Assembly: GCA_900543145.1 (NCBI GenBank)
Contig: UQPZ01000014.1
Coordinates: forward strand, 1 to 44,286
Direction of reading: 5' to 3'
Length of the DNA stretch: 44,286 nt
From: an uncultured Ruminococcus sp.
GTDB taxonomy: Bacteria; Bacillota; Clostridia; Oscillospirales; Ruminococcaceae
The notes under the pieces are model-generated. The model was not told the origin of the DNA and did no database searches. It worked only from the letters and a program-made list of their open reading frames with translations. Both the position numbers and the translations under genes were made by a program. Of this stretch, positions 25,296-34,735 are shown in pieces (position 1 is the stretch's first letter; the number at the start of each line of letters is the position of its first letter).

Positions 25296-26930
25296 TCAAA
25301 GCTGCAGGCAGGCATTGGTCTGGAGAAAAAAGTAACCCTGAGCCTGATCGCAGCCCAGATCTCTGAGCCGTTCAAGCTGTTCCGAGGTTTCAACTCCCTC
25401 GGCTATAACGCTCAGATCCATACTATTGGCAAGATCAATAATAAATTTAAGGATTCTCTGATCGGAAGCCACAGTTTCGTTCTGGATAAATTTCATATCT
25501 AACTTTAGAATATCCAAAGGCATTTGGTTAAGCATATTCAGCGATGAATAACCGCTTCCGAAATCGTCCATTTCAATAACAAATCCGTACCTGCGAAGCT
25601 CGCTTACCGTCTGTATTATCTGTTCAGGATTGTCCGTATAGGCGCTTTCTGTTATTTCAAGATGAAGACGCGACGGAGGAATATCGTAGCGCCGTACAAT
25701 ATCAAGAAGCGTATCAGTAATATCGGCATTATATATATCCGCTCTAGAAACGTTTACAGAAACCGGTATGGCGGGATAGCCGTTATCGTCCCATTTCCTC
25801 AGTTCCTCGCATACTTTTTCCCAGACAAATTTATCAAGCTTTGAAATAAAGCCGTTTTTTTCAAAGAGAGGTATAAATTCAGACGGCGGCTGCAGTCCCC
25901 ACTCCGGGTGTTCCCAACGTACAAGCGCTTCGGCTCCGCTGAGCTGCCGGTCTGTTATTCTGTACTTTGGCTGAAGATAGACTACAAACTGACCGTCTGA
26001 AAGCGCAGATTCCATGCTTTCGGTTATCGATTGCTCTTTCAGAAGCTTTGTGCGAAGTTCACTGCCGTATTTTGCAAAATATTTTCCGTACTGTCCTTTT
26101 ATGCTTCGTGCCGCAAGCAGAGCGCGGTCACACATCTGCTCCACAGGAATTAAACGGTCTTTTACTTCATATACTCCGTATTTCAGCACTATTGCTTTAT
26201 ATCCCGACATATTTTTTATCATTGAACATGATTCGATAAACATATCGTCGCTGTAATCCCAGTGATGTTCCAGCAGACACACGAACTGATCTGCGTCAAG
26301 CCTTCCGAATATTCCGTGTTCACCGACATATCTTCGGTAAACGTCCGCTACAGATCTGAGAAGATTATCACCGGCTTTGATTCCGTATATATCGTTTACC
26401 AGCTTGAAATTTTCTATATCTGAACAAATTATATCATATTTCTGCTCGGGGTGCTGAAGTATTATCTCTTTGATCTGCTGATAAAAAAATTCTTTGTTGT
26501 AAGCTCCCGTAAGCTTATCATACTTGAATTGGTTGATCATAGCAGCGGTCTCACGCAGACGGATTATTCCCGCGACCCTGTGAAGGATTATCTGGCTTTT
26601 ATACGGTTTGGCTACAAAATCCGTTGCGCCGTGCGAAAGAGCGGCGACCTCGTCCGCTTCTCCGTCGCTCTGAGTGGTAACTATGACCGGTATAGATGAG
26701 AATAAAGGATCTTCCCTGATCGCAGATAAGAAAGCGTAGCCGTCCATGACAGGCATTACTATATCGAGAAGTATCAGCGATATATCATTGTTATGCTCCT
26801 TTAAAACTTTCAGTGCGTCCTGTCCGTTTTCCGCTTCCAGTACCCTGTATCGGGAAGCAAGAATAGCGCATAGCGTCATTCGGTTAACAGCATTGTCTTC
26901 TACTACCAGGATCGTCTTCTGCGATATCAT
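25296..26930 (-). CDS. Receiver-GGDEF-EAL protein, c-di-GMP phosphodiesterase, C-terminus frameshifted
   Basis: Residues ~5-120 are a receiver with the phospho-Asp in LILLDIVMPVMDG. Residues ~130-290 are a GGDEF-type domain whose signature is degenerate (GRLDADQF), so no cyclase activity is expected. Residues ~300-540 are an EAL domain with catalytic motifs intact (GAEALVRW, SVNVS, EITES, MDDFGSG, AEGVETSEQ), implying c-di-GMP hydrolysis. After QGYFF the frame ends oddly (LQTNACLQL). One base fewer in the six-A tract (plus-strand 25326-25331) would give the canonical FFSRPMPACSFEELLRSEDI and a stop at 25256. Transcribed first in an operon with the Hpt and kinase genes. Confidence 0.88.
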   Translation of the reverse strand: MISQKTILVVEDNAVNRMTLCAILASRYRVLEAENGQDALKVLKEHNNDISLILLDIVMPVMDGYAFLSAIREDPLFSSIPVIVTTQSDGEADEVAALSHGATDFVAKPYKSQIILHRVAGIIRLRETAAMINQFKYDKLTGAYNKEFFYQQIKEIILQHPEQKYDIICSDIENFKLVNDIYGIKAGDNLLRSVADVYRRYVGEHGIFGRLDADQFVCLLEHHWDYSDDMFIESCSMIKNMSGYKAIVLKYGVYEVKDRLIPVEQMCDRALLAARSIKGQYGKYFAKYGSELRTKLLKEQSITESMESALSDGQFVVYLQPKYRITDRQLSGAEALVRWEHPEWGLQPPSEFIPLFEKNGFISKLDKFVWEKVCEELRKWDDNGYPAIPVSVNVSRADIYNADITDTLLDIVRRYDIPPSRLHLEITESAYTDNPEQIIQTVSELRRYGFVIEMDDFGSGYSSLNMLNQMPLDILKLDMKFIQNETVASDQRILKFIIDLANSMDLSVIAEGVETSEQLERLRDLGCDQAQGYFFLQTNACLQL

Positions 26931-27009
26931 ACTTTACCATCTCTTTACTTTAATTTAAGACCGGATATTTTCATATTCTTTTTTATTCAATTTAAACTTC
27001 ACTAATTAT

Positions 27010-27038
27010 ATTCTATCACGGTTTATCTATAATTGCAA
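27010..27038 (-). promoter_or_regulatory. Promoter of the phosphorelay operon
   Basis: On the minus strand: TTGCAA (27038-27033), a 17-base spacer and TAGAAT (27015-27010), about 80 bases before the REC-GGDEF-EAL gene. Confidence 0.7.
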
Positions 27039-27492
27039 TCTTTTTTTAAATTTGTCGGTTTTGATATATTTTTAAGGTTTGGAAGCGTCAGGATTATCTC
27101 TTTTTACCTTAAAAAAGGGATATATGCGATCTGCTGCCGTTTACTGCTATTATACAGTATTTTCTGGAATAATACAATATATTTTCTAAAAATATGTAAC
27201 GCTCAAATTTTTTTCTACAAACCTGTATAATTTTCGGCAGATTATTTGTGCATATTTACGATTGCTTTGTATTATATACTACTCTGATTTAAATGGAACA
27301 AAAGTAAAATATTTCTATGAAAATAATTATTATTAAATTTAATTTGTTGTGGATATTGTCTACAGACTTTCAATTTTTTTGTGCAACCAAACAAAAAATT
27401 CGCTTTTTTCTGTAATCGTTTGCACTATTCGGCCTTTTTGATTGTTAAATATTATAGAGTGTATTTTTTAATAATTGACAGGATGTGCTTAT
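27039..27492. other. AT-rich divergent intergenic region
   Basis: No convincing gene, RNA or hairpin. A c-di-GMP riboswitch was looked for and not found. TATTAT boxes near 27447 may serve the LytTR gene. The region is a plausible regulatory target but shows no clear operator. Confidence 0.5.
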
Positions 27493-28212
27493 ATGATAAA
27501 AGTAGCCGTCATCTGCAAATCTATTTATGACAGTAGTTTGATCAAGGAAACACTGGCAAGATACGATATAAAGTATGACTCAAGCTTGAATATTTCCTGT
27601 TTTGATTCAAACGGCAGGCTGCTGCGGGAATATTCAAAGTTCAACAGGTTTGATCTTATCTTTATCTGTATCGGTTCTTTTGACAGCGCTTCAGATATTT
27701 CAGGAATTGAGCTTGCCGGTAAGATAAGGAACTGTTATTTAGATGAAACGGCGGAACTGGTTTTTATATCGGATACAGAAGTAAAAGCTGTTGATACTAT
27801 AAAATTAAAGCCTTTTGACTATTTGATCTCACCGCTTACAGAATCAGAGGTAACTGCTTGCATCGATAGGTTTATAATAGGTCACTGCAGCTGCAGAAGC
27901 TTTAGATTTATTAAAAACCGAATGGAAAATACGATCATGATCTCTCGGATACGTTATATTCAAAGCAGCGGAAAGCATATTATTATTCATACGTTCAATG
28001 AAAATATCGAAATATACGGTAAAATATCTGAATTGATGAATGATGAATGCTTTAGAAGCTTTATACTGATCCATAAATCTTTTCTTGTTAATCCGGTTTA
28101 TATCGAACAGTTTTCGGGCAGCAGGGTATTTATTTACGGAAGCGAAAGAGAAGAGCTTCCTATAAGCAAAAACCGGCAGGAAGATGTAAAGAAGAAACTG
28201 TTGAAGATCTAA
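27493..28212 (+). CDS. LytTR-family regulator with degenerate receiver
   Basis: A 239-residue protein. Residues ~145-239 form a LytTR DNA-binding domain (MENTIMISRIRYIQSSGKHI ... FILIHKSFLVNPVYIE). Residues ~1-130 have receiver-like spacing but lack the chemistry: the N-terminal acidic pair is replaced (VAVICKS), the phospho-Asp position reads LIFICIG instead of LIFLDI, and the conserved Lys position reads ISPLT. It is therefore probably not switched by phosphorylation. ATG 27493 (MIKVAVICKS) fits the family start; upstream TTG 27475 is unlikely. The GH5 surface cluster starts 380 bp downstream and is a possible target. Confidence 0.8.
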   Translation: MIKVAVICKSIYDSSLIKETLARYDIKYDSSLNISCFDSNGRLLREYSKFNRFDLIFICIGSFDSASDISGIELAGKIRNCYLDETAELVFISDTEVKAVDTIKLKPFDYLISPLTESEVTACIDRFIIGHCSCRSFRFIKNRMENTIMISRIRYIQSSGKHIIIHTFNENIEIYGKISELMNDECFRSFILIHKSFLVNPVYIEQFSGSRVFIYGSEREELPISKNRQEDVKKKLLKI

Positions 28213-28593
28213 ATTTATTGTAAAGATAGCTTTGTAAAAAGTTACATATACTCAGGTGCGTGATCTCTGAAATATATTGAAATTATCCAATGTCGTAAGT
28301 TGTAATAAAAAGTCTGTTTTTATTTACGCAATAAATTCATAATTTCCAATTATACCATTTAGCCATATTTTTTTACCGTTTAAGCAAAAAATATGTTTAA
28401 TTGTGCTATTATAGAAGCATAGCTTACAGAAGATAAATTCAAATGACATTCTGCATAGCTGTAATCGAATACAAGTGCAAAGTCATTAATAAAGATAAAA
28501 GGGAGGTTGATTCCGATGTACTGAAAAGCTGTAAGTTATAAACGGTTTTGATATTCAAAGCTGAATGTCTATTGTAAAGGAGGTTTATTTATT
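28213..28593 (+). promoter_or_regulatory. GH5 upstream region with extended -10 promoter
   Basis: An extended -10 (TGCTATTAT, 28404-28412) would give a ~180-base leader. The leader contains a GGGAGG (28500-28505) not followed by a sustained ORF, then the real AAAGGAGG before the GH5 start. The long leader may be regulatory; no known riboswitch is recognised. Confidence 0.45.
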
Positions 28594-30543
28594 ATGAATT
28601 TAGTAAAAAAAGTCATAAGTATGGCTTCTGCAGCGGCGGTTGCTTGTACAATGGCAACCGCGGCGGGGGTCAGCGCTTTTAACGAGGGTACATATACGGG
28701 AAGCGGAACGTATATCGCTACTTACATGAAGAACGCTTATTACGGCAAGAGCTCTTTTGAGATCAAGTATAAGTATAACAGTCTTGATGCGGACGGAAAG
28801 TATGCTGAAGCCGACGGAAGCTTAAAGGATGTTGATTATTCGGATACTTTTGATTTCCTTGTGTTTGATACTAACTGGGGCGGATGGAATCCGACAGAAG
28901 TAGGGCAGGCGGCTCCTCAGGTTGGCGTAGAGTATACAGCGACTGTTTCGATAGCTGATATTGAAGGCAAACTTGCCGCAGGAAGTACACCTTACGGTAT
29001 CAATCTTCAGACGGGTAAGATCGGCGATACAAGCGTATCGATCGTTTCTCTTGAATATGTTGACGCTGTTGTTCCGGGTGCAGAAGTAACGATTACGGGT
29101 GACTGGACTAAAGGCACGGGCGGAACTATGACAGTTGAGGGTTCTGGAGCTTATGTTACGACAAACGAGTGGAACATAGATGTTTCGCAGTTCTCGGTAA
29201 ACGGATTTGAAAATCCGACAGTTGACGTAACTGTCGAGTATACTTCCGCGCCGAATACATTTGTTCAGGCAGAACTGCTTAAAAGCGACGGAAATCCTGT
29301 AGTATCAAATTATCCGAATGTTGACGTATCTGGTACCTATACCTACACTACAGAGATACCTGAGGATATGACCTCTTTCGTAGCCTGCTACGATCAGTGT
29401 AAGGTCAAGAAGATTCATATCTATGACAATCACGAAGGCAACGCTCTTAACGTTTCCGGACAGACCGCGAATACCATTAACGCAAATCTCGCGCCTTGCT
29501 GGAATCTCGGAAATTCATTTGATTCTGTAGATAACAGCGGAAATGTAGGAGAAACGGTATGGGGTAACCCGGTTGTAACCGAAAAGCTTTTCCAGGCTGT
29601 AAGAGATCAGGGTTTCAGGAGCGTAAGAATTCCTGTAAGCTATCTTAATATGGTAAGCTCCACAGGCGATGTTAACGACGCTTACCTTGACAGGATTCAG
29701 GCTGTTGTTGACAGAGCGATGGACTGCGGACTTTATGTAATTATTAACGTTCATCATGACGGAGGCGACGGAGTTACAGGAAAATGGATCGACATCAGTC
29801 TTGACAATTCAAGTGCGGAATTCTCAGCCGTTACGGCTAAGTACAGCGCTATGTGGACAGAGATCGCTCAGAGATTTGCAAACTACAATCAGGCTCTGCT
29901 GTTCGAGGGAATGAACGAGCTTATGATCAGCGGAAAATATCAGAGATCTCAGTTTACAGACGCTGAGTTTGAAAATGCATACTTAAATATTTATACCTTA
30001 AATCAGGCGTTTGTTGACGCGGTGCGCGGAACAGGCACAAACGACGGAAACGACGACCGCTGCCTTATTATGCCGGGCTACAATACCGATATCAACCTTA
30101 CCGCTGCCGGATTTGACGAAGGACTATTTGATATGCCTGATGATATGGCAAACAGACAGATCCTTTCGGTTCATTATTATGATCCCTATGATTTTACTTT
30201 GAACCAGTACGGAACAAGCTCATGGGATCAGTCAGCATACGGTGAAGCTTATATGGCGGCTCAGCTTGCCAAGGTAACCAACAAGGGCTATCCCGTATTT
30301 ATCGGAGAGTATTGCGCAAACTTCAAGAACAATATAAGCGCTGTTGCTTTGTACAATAAGACTCTCAATCAGAAGGCTAAAGCTGTTACCAATGTAAGCG
30401 TATCAACGGCTTACTGGGACAACGGAGTTATAGGTGTAAGCGCCAACGGCTCCGGACTTATCGACAGAAGATTCAACGCTGTTACCTCAACGGGTTCAAC
30501 AATTATTGCTGAACTTATGTCGGTATATCCTACGGCATCATAA
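28594..30543 (+). CDS. Secreted GH5 endoglucanase with N-terminal binding domains
   Basis: A 649-residue protein with a signal peptide (~1-29). Two beta-sandwich-like modules (~30-158 and ~160-275) precede the catalytic domain; they look like carbohydrate-binding modules. The GH5 barrel (~290-645) shows NLGNSFD, VRIPVSYL, NVHHDGG, the acid/base Glu in GMNE (~441) and the nucleophile Glu in IGEYC (~571), probably subfamily 4. Expected activity is endo-cleavage of cellulose or other beta-glucans. There is no dockerin or wall anchor, so it is free or binds by its modules. It is followed 20 bp later by a wall-anchored protein. Confidence 0.9.
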   Translation: MNLVKKVISMASAAAVACTMATAAGVSAFNEGTYTGSGTYIATYMKNAYYGKSSFEIKYKYNSLDADGKYAEADGSLKDVDYSDTFDFLVFDTNWGGWNPTEVGQAAPQVGVEYTATVSIADIEGKLAAGSTPYGINLQTGKIGDTSVSIVSLEYVDAVVPGAEVTITGDWTKGTGGTMTVEGSGAYVTTNEWNIDVSQFSVNGFENPTVDVTVEYTSAPNTFVQAELLKSDGNPVVSNYPNVDVSGTYTYTTEIPEDMTSFVACYDQCKVKKIHIYDNHEGNALNVSGQTANTINANLAPCWNLGNSFDSVDNSGNVGETVWGNPVVTEKLFQAVRDQGFRSVRIPVSYLNMVSSTGDVNDAYLDRIQAVVDRAMDCGLYVIINVHHDGGDGVTGKWIDISLDNSSAEFSAVTAKYSAMWTEIAQRFANYNQALLFEGMNELMISGKYQRSQFTDAEFENAYLNIYTLNQAFVDAVRGTGTNDGNDDRCLIMPGYNTDINLTAAGFDEGLFDMPDDMANRQILSVHYYDPYDFTLNQYGTSSWDQSAYGEAYMAAQLAKVTNKGYPVFIGEYCANFKNNISAVALYNKTLNQKAKAVTNVSVSTAYWDNGVIGVSANGSGLIDRRFNAVTSTGSTIIAELMSVYPTAS

Positions 30544-30564
30544 AATTTAAAGGAGTGATTTGAT

Positions 30565-32940
30565 TTGAAAAAAATCAAGTTCATTCATCGCCTAGTCGCT
30601 TCTGCGACCAGTGCGATGATTTTGCTTTGCGGGGGCGTAGCGTCGCTTTCAGCAGTTGCTGAATCGGAATTATATTCTTATGAACTTTCGGCGGACGGTA
30701 AGTATTATACTTTAGTAGTAAACGATAAAACTCTGGCGGACTATCAGGATATTCCTTCCGAATATAACGGACTGCCTGTAGATGTAAACAATCAGTTCTT
30801 TAACTGTGTGAACGCAACTTCCCTAGACATACCAAACGTAAAAGCCACACCTGAGTTTATTTCGAGTCATAATCCATATAATGTAACTGCAGTGACCAGT
30901 ACCAATAGTTCCCTTAAGACCTTAAAGGTACGATATACGGGTTACTTACAGCTAGCATTAGCAAATGCCCAAAATTTGGAAGAAGTATATCTGTATTGCA
31001 GCAGTCTGAAAGTTGTAAAGATTAAATTCAGAAACAACAGTGCAGATGCAGTTTGGCATGTAGCAAATGATGACGTTAAGGCGACTCTTACCGGCATGGG
31101 AGTAAGCGAAGAAAAAGTCACAGTAGATCTTTCAAGCGGTAAATCCGACAGCACTTTGAAGATCAGCGCCAGCGCCGAGTCGATGACATACGGCGAGAGC
31201 GATATTACTGTCAGCGTTGAGGAAAATACCAGCGGAGTGCCGGTTGCATATCAATTCTCTAGTAATAAAGATTTTTTATATGTTACAAGCGACATAATTG
31301 TCGGTTCTGACGGAAAGATCGTTCCGAAGTATGCTGGAACATATTATATGCGGGCTGTAACTCCCGAAACGGACGATTACAATTCGGCGATGAGCAACGT
31401 TGTAAAAATTACCGTAAATTCCGTAGACAAAAGCGATTTTACAAACGCTTATAATGAGGCGCATGAATTATGGTACAAAACCAGAGAGGATTATACTGAG
31501 GAAAGCATGACGGCTTTAAGAAGCGTGTATACAAAGTATGATGAATATACAAAAGATATCTTGCATACGGCAGCTGAGTATGAGGCGGCTGAAAATGAGA
31601 TTCGCGAAGCTATAGGCAAGCTTGTTAAAATTGACGCAACAGAGGCTAAAGAAGCTTTGAAGAATGCGATAGATAAAGCCGAGGCTCTGGTTCAGACCGA
31701 TTACTCGGAAACAACATGGTCTGAACTTAGCACGGCTCTTGAGGAAGCCAGAACGGTTTATGCAAATGATAATGCCGGGGCTTCTTCAATAGTTGCGGCG
31801 GCTGAAAAACTTACTGCGGCTATTGAAAAACTGGAGTCGGCTCCTATCGGACTTCCGTCGTTCGATTGCGCGGTACAGTTCTCCAATACAGGATGGTGGC
31901 CGCAGTACAATATAACAGAAACCTTTGAGGGCAACGGTACCTTTACGATCAAGATTGATACGTCTGCTCAGGCTACGACAGAAGCTTTCGTATTTAATGT
32001 TGATCTGCTTAAAGCAGTTACAAGTTATCCTAACATCAAAGCGGTTCTTGATTCGATCAAGGTTGACGGAACTGAAACGGCTTTTGACGCTTCTAAAATT
32101 CAGTACGGCGATCTCGAAAGCAATGGTAATTACCGTATAGAAATATACAACGATTACGGCTCGACGAAGAAGAATCCTCCTCTCGATCCAAAATCGCTGG
32201 CAAGCTCAAAATCAATTGAAATTACGTTCACGGTTAGCGGTATCCCTGAAAATGATCCTAAGGGGGAGCTTCAGAAGCTTGCAGACGAAACTGAAAAAAT
32301 GCTTTCAGATCTTATTGAAGGAGATTATACTGCTGAAAGCATTGAAGCTGTAAAGACAGCGGTTTCGGAAGCTAAAGCGCTTTTGGAAAAGGAAAGCTTA
32401 TTACAGAGCGAAATTGCTAACGCTAAGTCTGCGATTACTTCAGCTGTAGATTCTATGGTAATTGCAGATACTACGGAAGCGTCAGCTGAACTTGAAAAGG
32501 CTGTTGAGTCGGCAGATGCTCTGAATAAGAAAGATTATACTGACAAGTCGTGGAAAGCTGTAGAAGATGCTTTGGCTAAAGCCGAGGCTATTACCGATAA
32601 CAGCACAAATTCACAGATAAAGGCTGTAACCGAAGAGCTTAATAACGCTATAGCTTCACTTGTCAAGGCGTCAGCTGACAGCACATCGGACGGTTCTTCT
32701 GATACGGAAAGCAATTCAGATTCAGATAACAGCAGTTCGTCAAAGACGGAAGATACTTCTTCCGGCAGTTCGTCAGCAGACAGCAAAGCTTCATCATCGA
32801 ATACAGGGAATACAGGATCATCGTCAGCTTCATCAAAGGCTAACGATCCTGTTGCCAATACCGGTATGATGACGGGAGGAATTTCTGTTATCGCAATTAT
32901 CAGTCTTGCTGCCGCCGCTGTGGCGAAGAAGAAAAAGTAA
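30565..32940 (+). CDS. Wall-anchored surface protein with four FIVAR repeats
   Basis: A 791-residue protein with a signal peptide (~1-32). A short LRR-like region (~35-185) is followed by an Ig-like strand region (~195-285), FIVAR repeats 1-2 (~288-428), a beta-sandwich module (~430-565, FSNTGWWPQYNITETFEGNG), FIVAR repeats 3-4 (~568-705), a Ser/Asp-rich spacer and a sorting signal (NDPVANTG, hydrophobic stretch, AKKKK). The motif VANTG departs from LPxTG but has the standard layout. FIVAR modules are helical binding or spacer units in surface adhesins. The start is TTG 30565 after AAAGGAGTG. Pairing with GH5 suggests a role in substrate attachment. Confidence 0.8.
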   Translation: MKKIKFIHRLVASATSAMILLCGGVASLSAVAESELYSYELSADGKYYTLVVNDKTLADYQDIPSEYNGLPVDVNNQFFNCVNATSLDIPNVKATPEFISSHNPYNVTAVTSTNSSLKTLKVRYTGYLQLALANAQNLEEVYLYCSSLKVVKIKFRNNSADAVWHVANDDVKATLTGMGVSEEKVTVDLSSGKSDSTLKISASAESMTYGESDITVSVEENTSGVPVAYQFSSNKDFLYVTSDIIVGSDGKIVPKYAGTYYMRAVTPETDDYNSAMSNVVKITVNSVDKSDFTNAYNEAHELWYKTREDYTEESMTALRSVYTKYDEYTKDILHTAAEYEAAENEIREAIGKLVKIDATEAKEALKNAIDKAEALVQTDYSETTWSELSTALEEARTVYANDNAGASSIVAAAEKLTAAIEKLESAPIGLPSFDCAVQFSNTGWWPQYNITETFEGNGTFTIKIDTSAQATTEAFVFNVDLLKAVTSYPNIKAVLDSIKVDGTETAFDASKIQYGDLESNGNYRIEIYNDYGSTKKNPPLDPKSLASSKSIEITFTVSGIPENDPKGELQKLADETEKMLSDLIEGDYTAESIEAVKTAVSEAKALLEKESLLQSEIANAKSAITSAVDSMVIADTTEASAELEKAVESADALNKKDYTDKSWKAVEDALAKAEAITDNSTNSQIKAVTEELNNAIASLVKASADSTSDGSSDTESNSDSDNSSSSKTEDTSSGSSSADSKASSSNTGNTGSSSASSKANDPVANTGMMTGGISVIAIISLAAAAVAKKKK

Positions 32941-32966
32941 GAGTTAGCTTATCTTAAATTATTAGG

Positions 32967-33006
32967 AATCAATGTCTGAAGTATGACTTTAGACATTGAT
33001 TTTTTT
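32967..33006 (+). terminator. Terminator of the GH5-FIVAR operon
   Basis: AATCAATGTCT pairs with AGACATTGATT, followed by T7. Confidence 0.85.
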
Positions 33007-33207
33007 ATAATTAGTTTTAAGCTGTGTTAATTTGAGATTAATTGATCAATCGAAATTATATTTGGTTTTTGCTAAAATATCGACATTTTTCGACAATATA
33101 TGGGAGATTAGTTATTTAATTGCTAAATATATGTACAATTTGTCAATTAACACAAAAATGTGCCTGCAAATTTGTGAAAAATTTTGATAAAAAATGTGAA
33201 AAATCCC

Positions 33208-33236
33208 TTGATTTTATTGGAAATTAGTGATATAAT
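33208..33236 (+). promoter_or_regulatory. Promoter of the triple-repeat gene
   Basis: TTGATT (33208-33213), a 17-base spacer and TATAAT (33231-33236). The 200 bases upstream are AT-rich with nothing else seen. Confidence 0.75.
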
Positions 33237-33287
33237 GTAATTGGATTTGAAAATAATCCATAAACTATATAAATAGGAGGTTTTAGA

Positions 33288-34478
33288 ATGAAAACCAAGA
33301 AACTGTTAGCGGCAATGACGATGAGCGCTTTGGCATTGAGTATGATGTCGATGGCGGCGAGCGCAGAGGACACTGATCCTGTTGTTCCGGAGCCGGAAGT
33401 GAATGTTACTGTTCTTCACAACGGACCGCTGGACAATACGGAGCTTACCCCTATGCAGCTTGGAAAGGGTATCGAGGGTGCAAAAATCCGAGTTACCTAC
33501 ACATCGCCACAGGAAGAAGGCTATGGCGTTATCGGCGTTGCCGGAAAAGCAAACGACGACGCATGGACATGGCTCCAGTCGGAAAACAACCCTGCTTTTG
33601 CTTCGGAGGGCGAGGCTGTTACAAGTACTGTTGAAATGACCTATGACGAGTTCGTGACCTTTGCGGATATCGGAGATGATGTCCGTACATATGTATTCAT
33701 GGACTGGGGTCTTGAAGGCGCAGACTGTCTTATCGAGCTGGTAGCTCCCGTTGAGCATTTCGTTGAAGTACCTATCTATGATGACGTTCTGGCGTCCGAG
33801 GGTCTTGACGTTACGCCTGGTGAGCTTGGAAAGAATATTCCGGGCGCAAAGGTTCGCTTTACCTATACATCTGCTAACCCGGAAGGCTGGGGAGTAGTAG
33901 GACTTGCAGGCAAGGAAAAGGGAACATGGGCTTGGCAGAGTGCAGGCAAGTCGTTCGCTTCCGAGGGTGAAAGCTTTGAAAGTGTTCTTACCTATAGATA
34001 CAGTGATTTTGTAGCTGCTGCGGGAGTAGGCGATGATCTTGAATCGTTCGTATTCCAGAATTGGGGACTTGCAGAGAATTCTAATTTCAAGGTAGATCTT
34101 CTTATCCCTGTAGAGGCTGACGCAACTTCCGTTACCGTTAACCTTTATACAGGAGATCTTGCCGATAATGCGGCGACGTTTACTCCTGTACAGCTTGGAG
34201 CGACTGTTCCGGGTGCAGAGCTGAAAATCAGCTATACCGGAGCCGGCGAAGAAGGTGAAGCTGCCGTTGGTATCTGCGGAAACGGAGCAGAGTGGTATGT
34301 AGGAACAAACTGCCTTGCTTCTGTAGGAATGGGAATTGATAATTATTATCAGGACACATATGAGAATTTCGTGGAATTTACCGGAATTACTGCTCCTGTA
34401 AGCACATACATCTTCCAGAACTGGGGTCTGTTAGAAGGAACAGAATGTTCAATTGATCTGATCCTCCCTGTTGTTTAA
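33288..34478 (+). CDS. Secreted protein of three tandem beta-sandwich-like repeats
   Basis: A 396-residue protein with a signal peptide (~1-26) and then three homologous ~115-residue modules (~36-150, ~155-275, ~283-396). Each contains a Gln/Glu-Leu-Gly start (PMQLGKGIEGAKIRVTYTS; PGELGKNIPGAKVRFTYTS; PVQLGATVPGAELKISYTG), a tryptophan-rich middle and a closing YVFMDWGL / FVFQNWGL / YIFQNWGL followed by a strand ending in P-V. The repeat layout and exposed Trp suggest a multivalent carbohydrate-binding protein. No catalytic domain, dockerin or wall anchor is present. The family is not recognised. It has its own promoter and terminator. Confidence 0.75.
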   Translation: MKTKKLLAAMTMSALALSMMSMAASAEDTDPVVPEPEVNVTVLHNGPLDNTELTPMQLGKGIEGAKIRVTYTSPQEEGYGVIGVAGKANDDAWTWLQSENNPAFASEGEAVTSTVEMTYDEFVTFADIGDDVRTYVFMDWGLEGADCLIELVAPVEHFVEVPIYDDVLASEGLDVTPGELGKNIPGAKVRFTYTSANPEGWGVVGLAGKEKGTWAWQSAGKSFASEGESFESVLTYRYSDFVAAAGVGDDLESFVFQNWGLAENSNFKVDLLIPVEADATSVTVNLYTGDLADNAATFTPVQLGATVPGAELKISYTGAGEEGEAAVGICGNGAEWYVGTNCLASVGMGIDNYYQDTYENFVEFTGITAPVSTYIFQNWGLLEGTECSIDLILPVV

Positions 34479-34493
34479 TTTCAATCTTATAAG

Positions 34494-34529
34494 ATATGGG
34501 ACTTGCTTTTTTGTAAGTCCCATATTTTT
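34494..34529 (+). terminator. Terminator of the triple-repeat gene
   Basis: ATATGGGACTT pairs with AAGTCCCATAT, followed by T5. Confidence 0.9.
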
Positions 34530-34645
34530 GTGCAATTTTTGTAGTTGCAGAAATTATATGTATTGTTATCGTTTTCTAAGCAATTTTCACAATAATTCAC
34601 AGTAAATTTTGTAGAATATTTATCTAGAATTTTGCAAGAAACTAC

Positions 34646-34674
34646 TTGAAATTAATGTAATAAAATGCTATTAT
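34646..34674 (+). promoter_or_regulatory. Promoter of the second wall-anchored protein
   Basis: TTGAAA (34646-34651), a 17-base spacer and TATTAT (34669-34674) with an extended TG before it. Confidence 0.7.
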
Positions 34675-34735
34675 ATTTACTGAGGAATAACATTCGTTCT
34701 AACTGAGAAAAATTATTTTGGAGGTAGATGACATT

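Noticed and set aside
27039..28593. c-di-GMP riboswitch before LytTR or GH5
   Set aside because: The conserved GEMM core and tetraloop elements could not be found, despite the nearby c-di-GMP gene.
32535..32858. Minus-strand ORF rich in Ser/Leu/Asp/Glu
   Set aside because: Mirror of the Ser-rich repeat codons of the FIVAR protein; similar shadows occur opposite 35686-36036.
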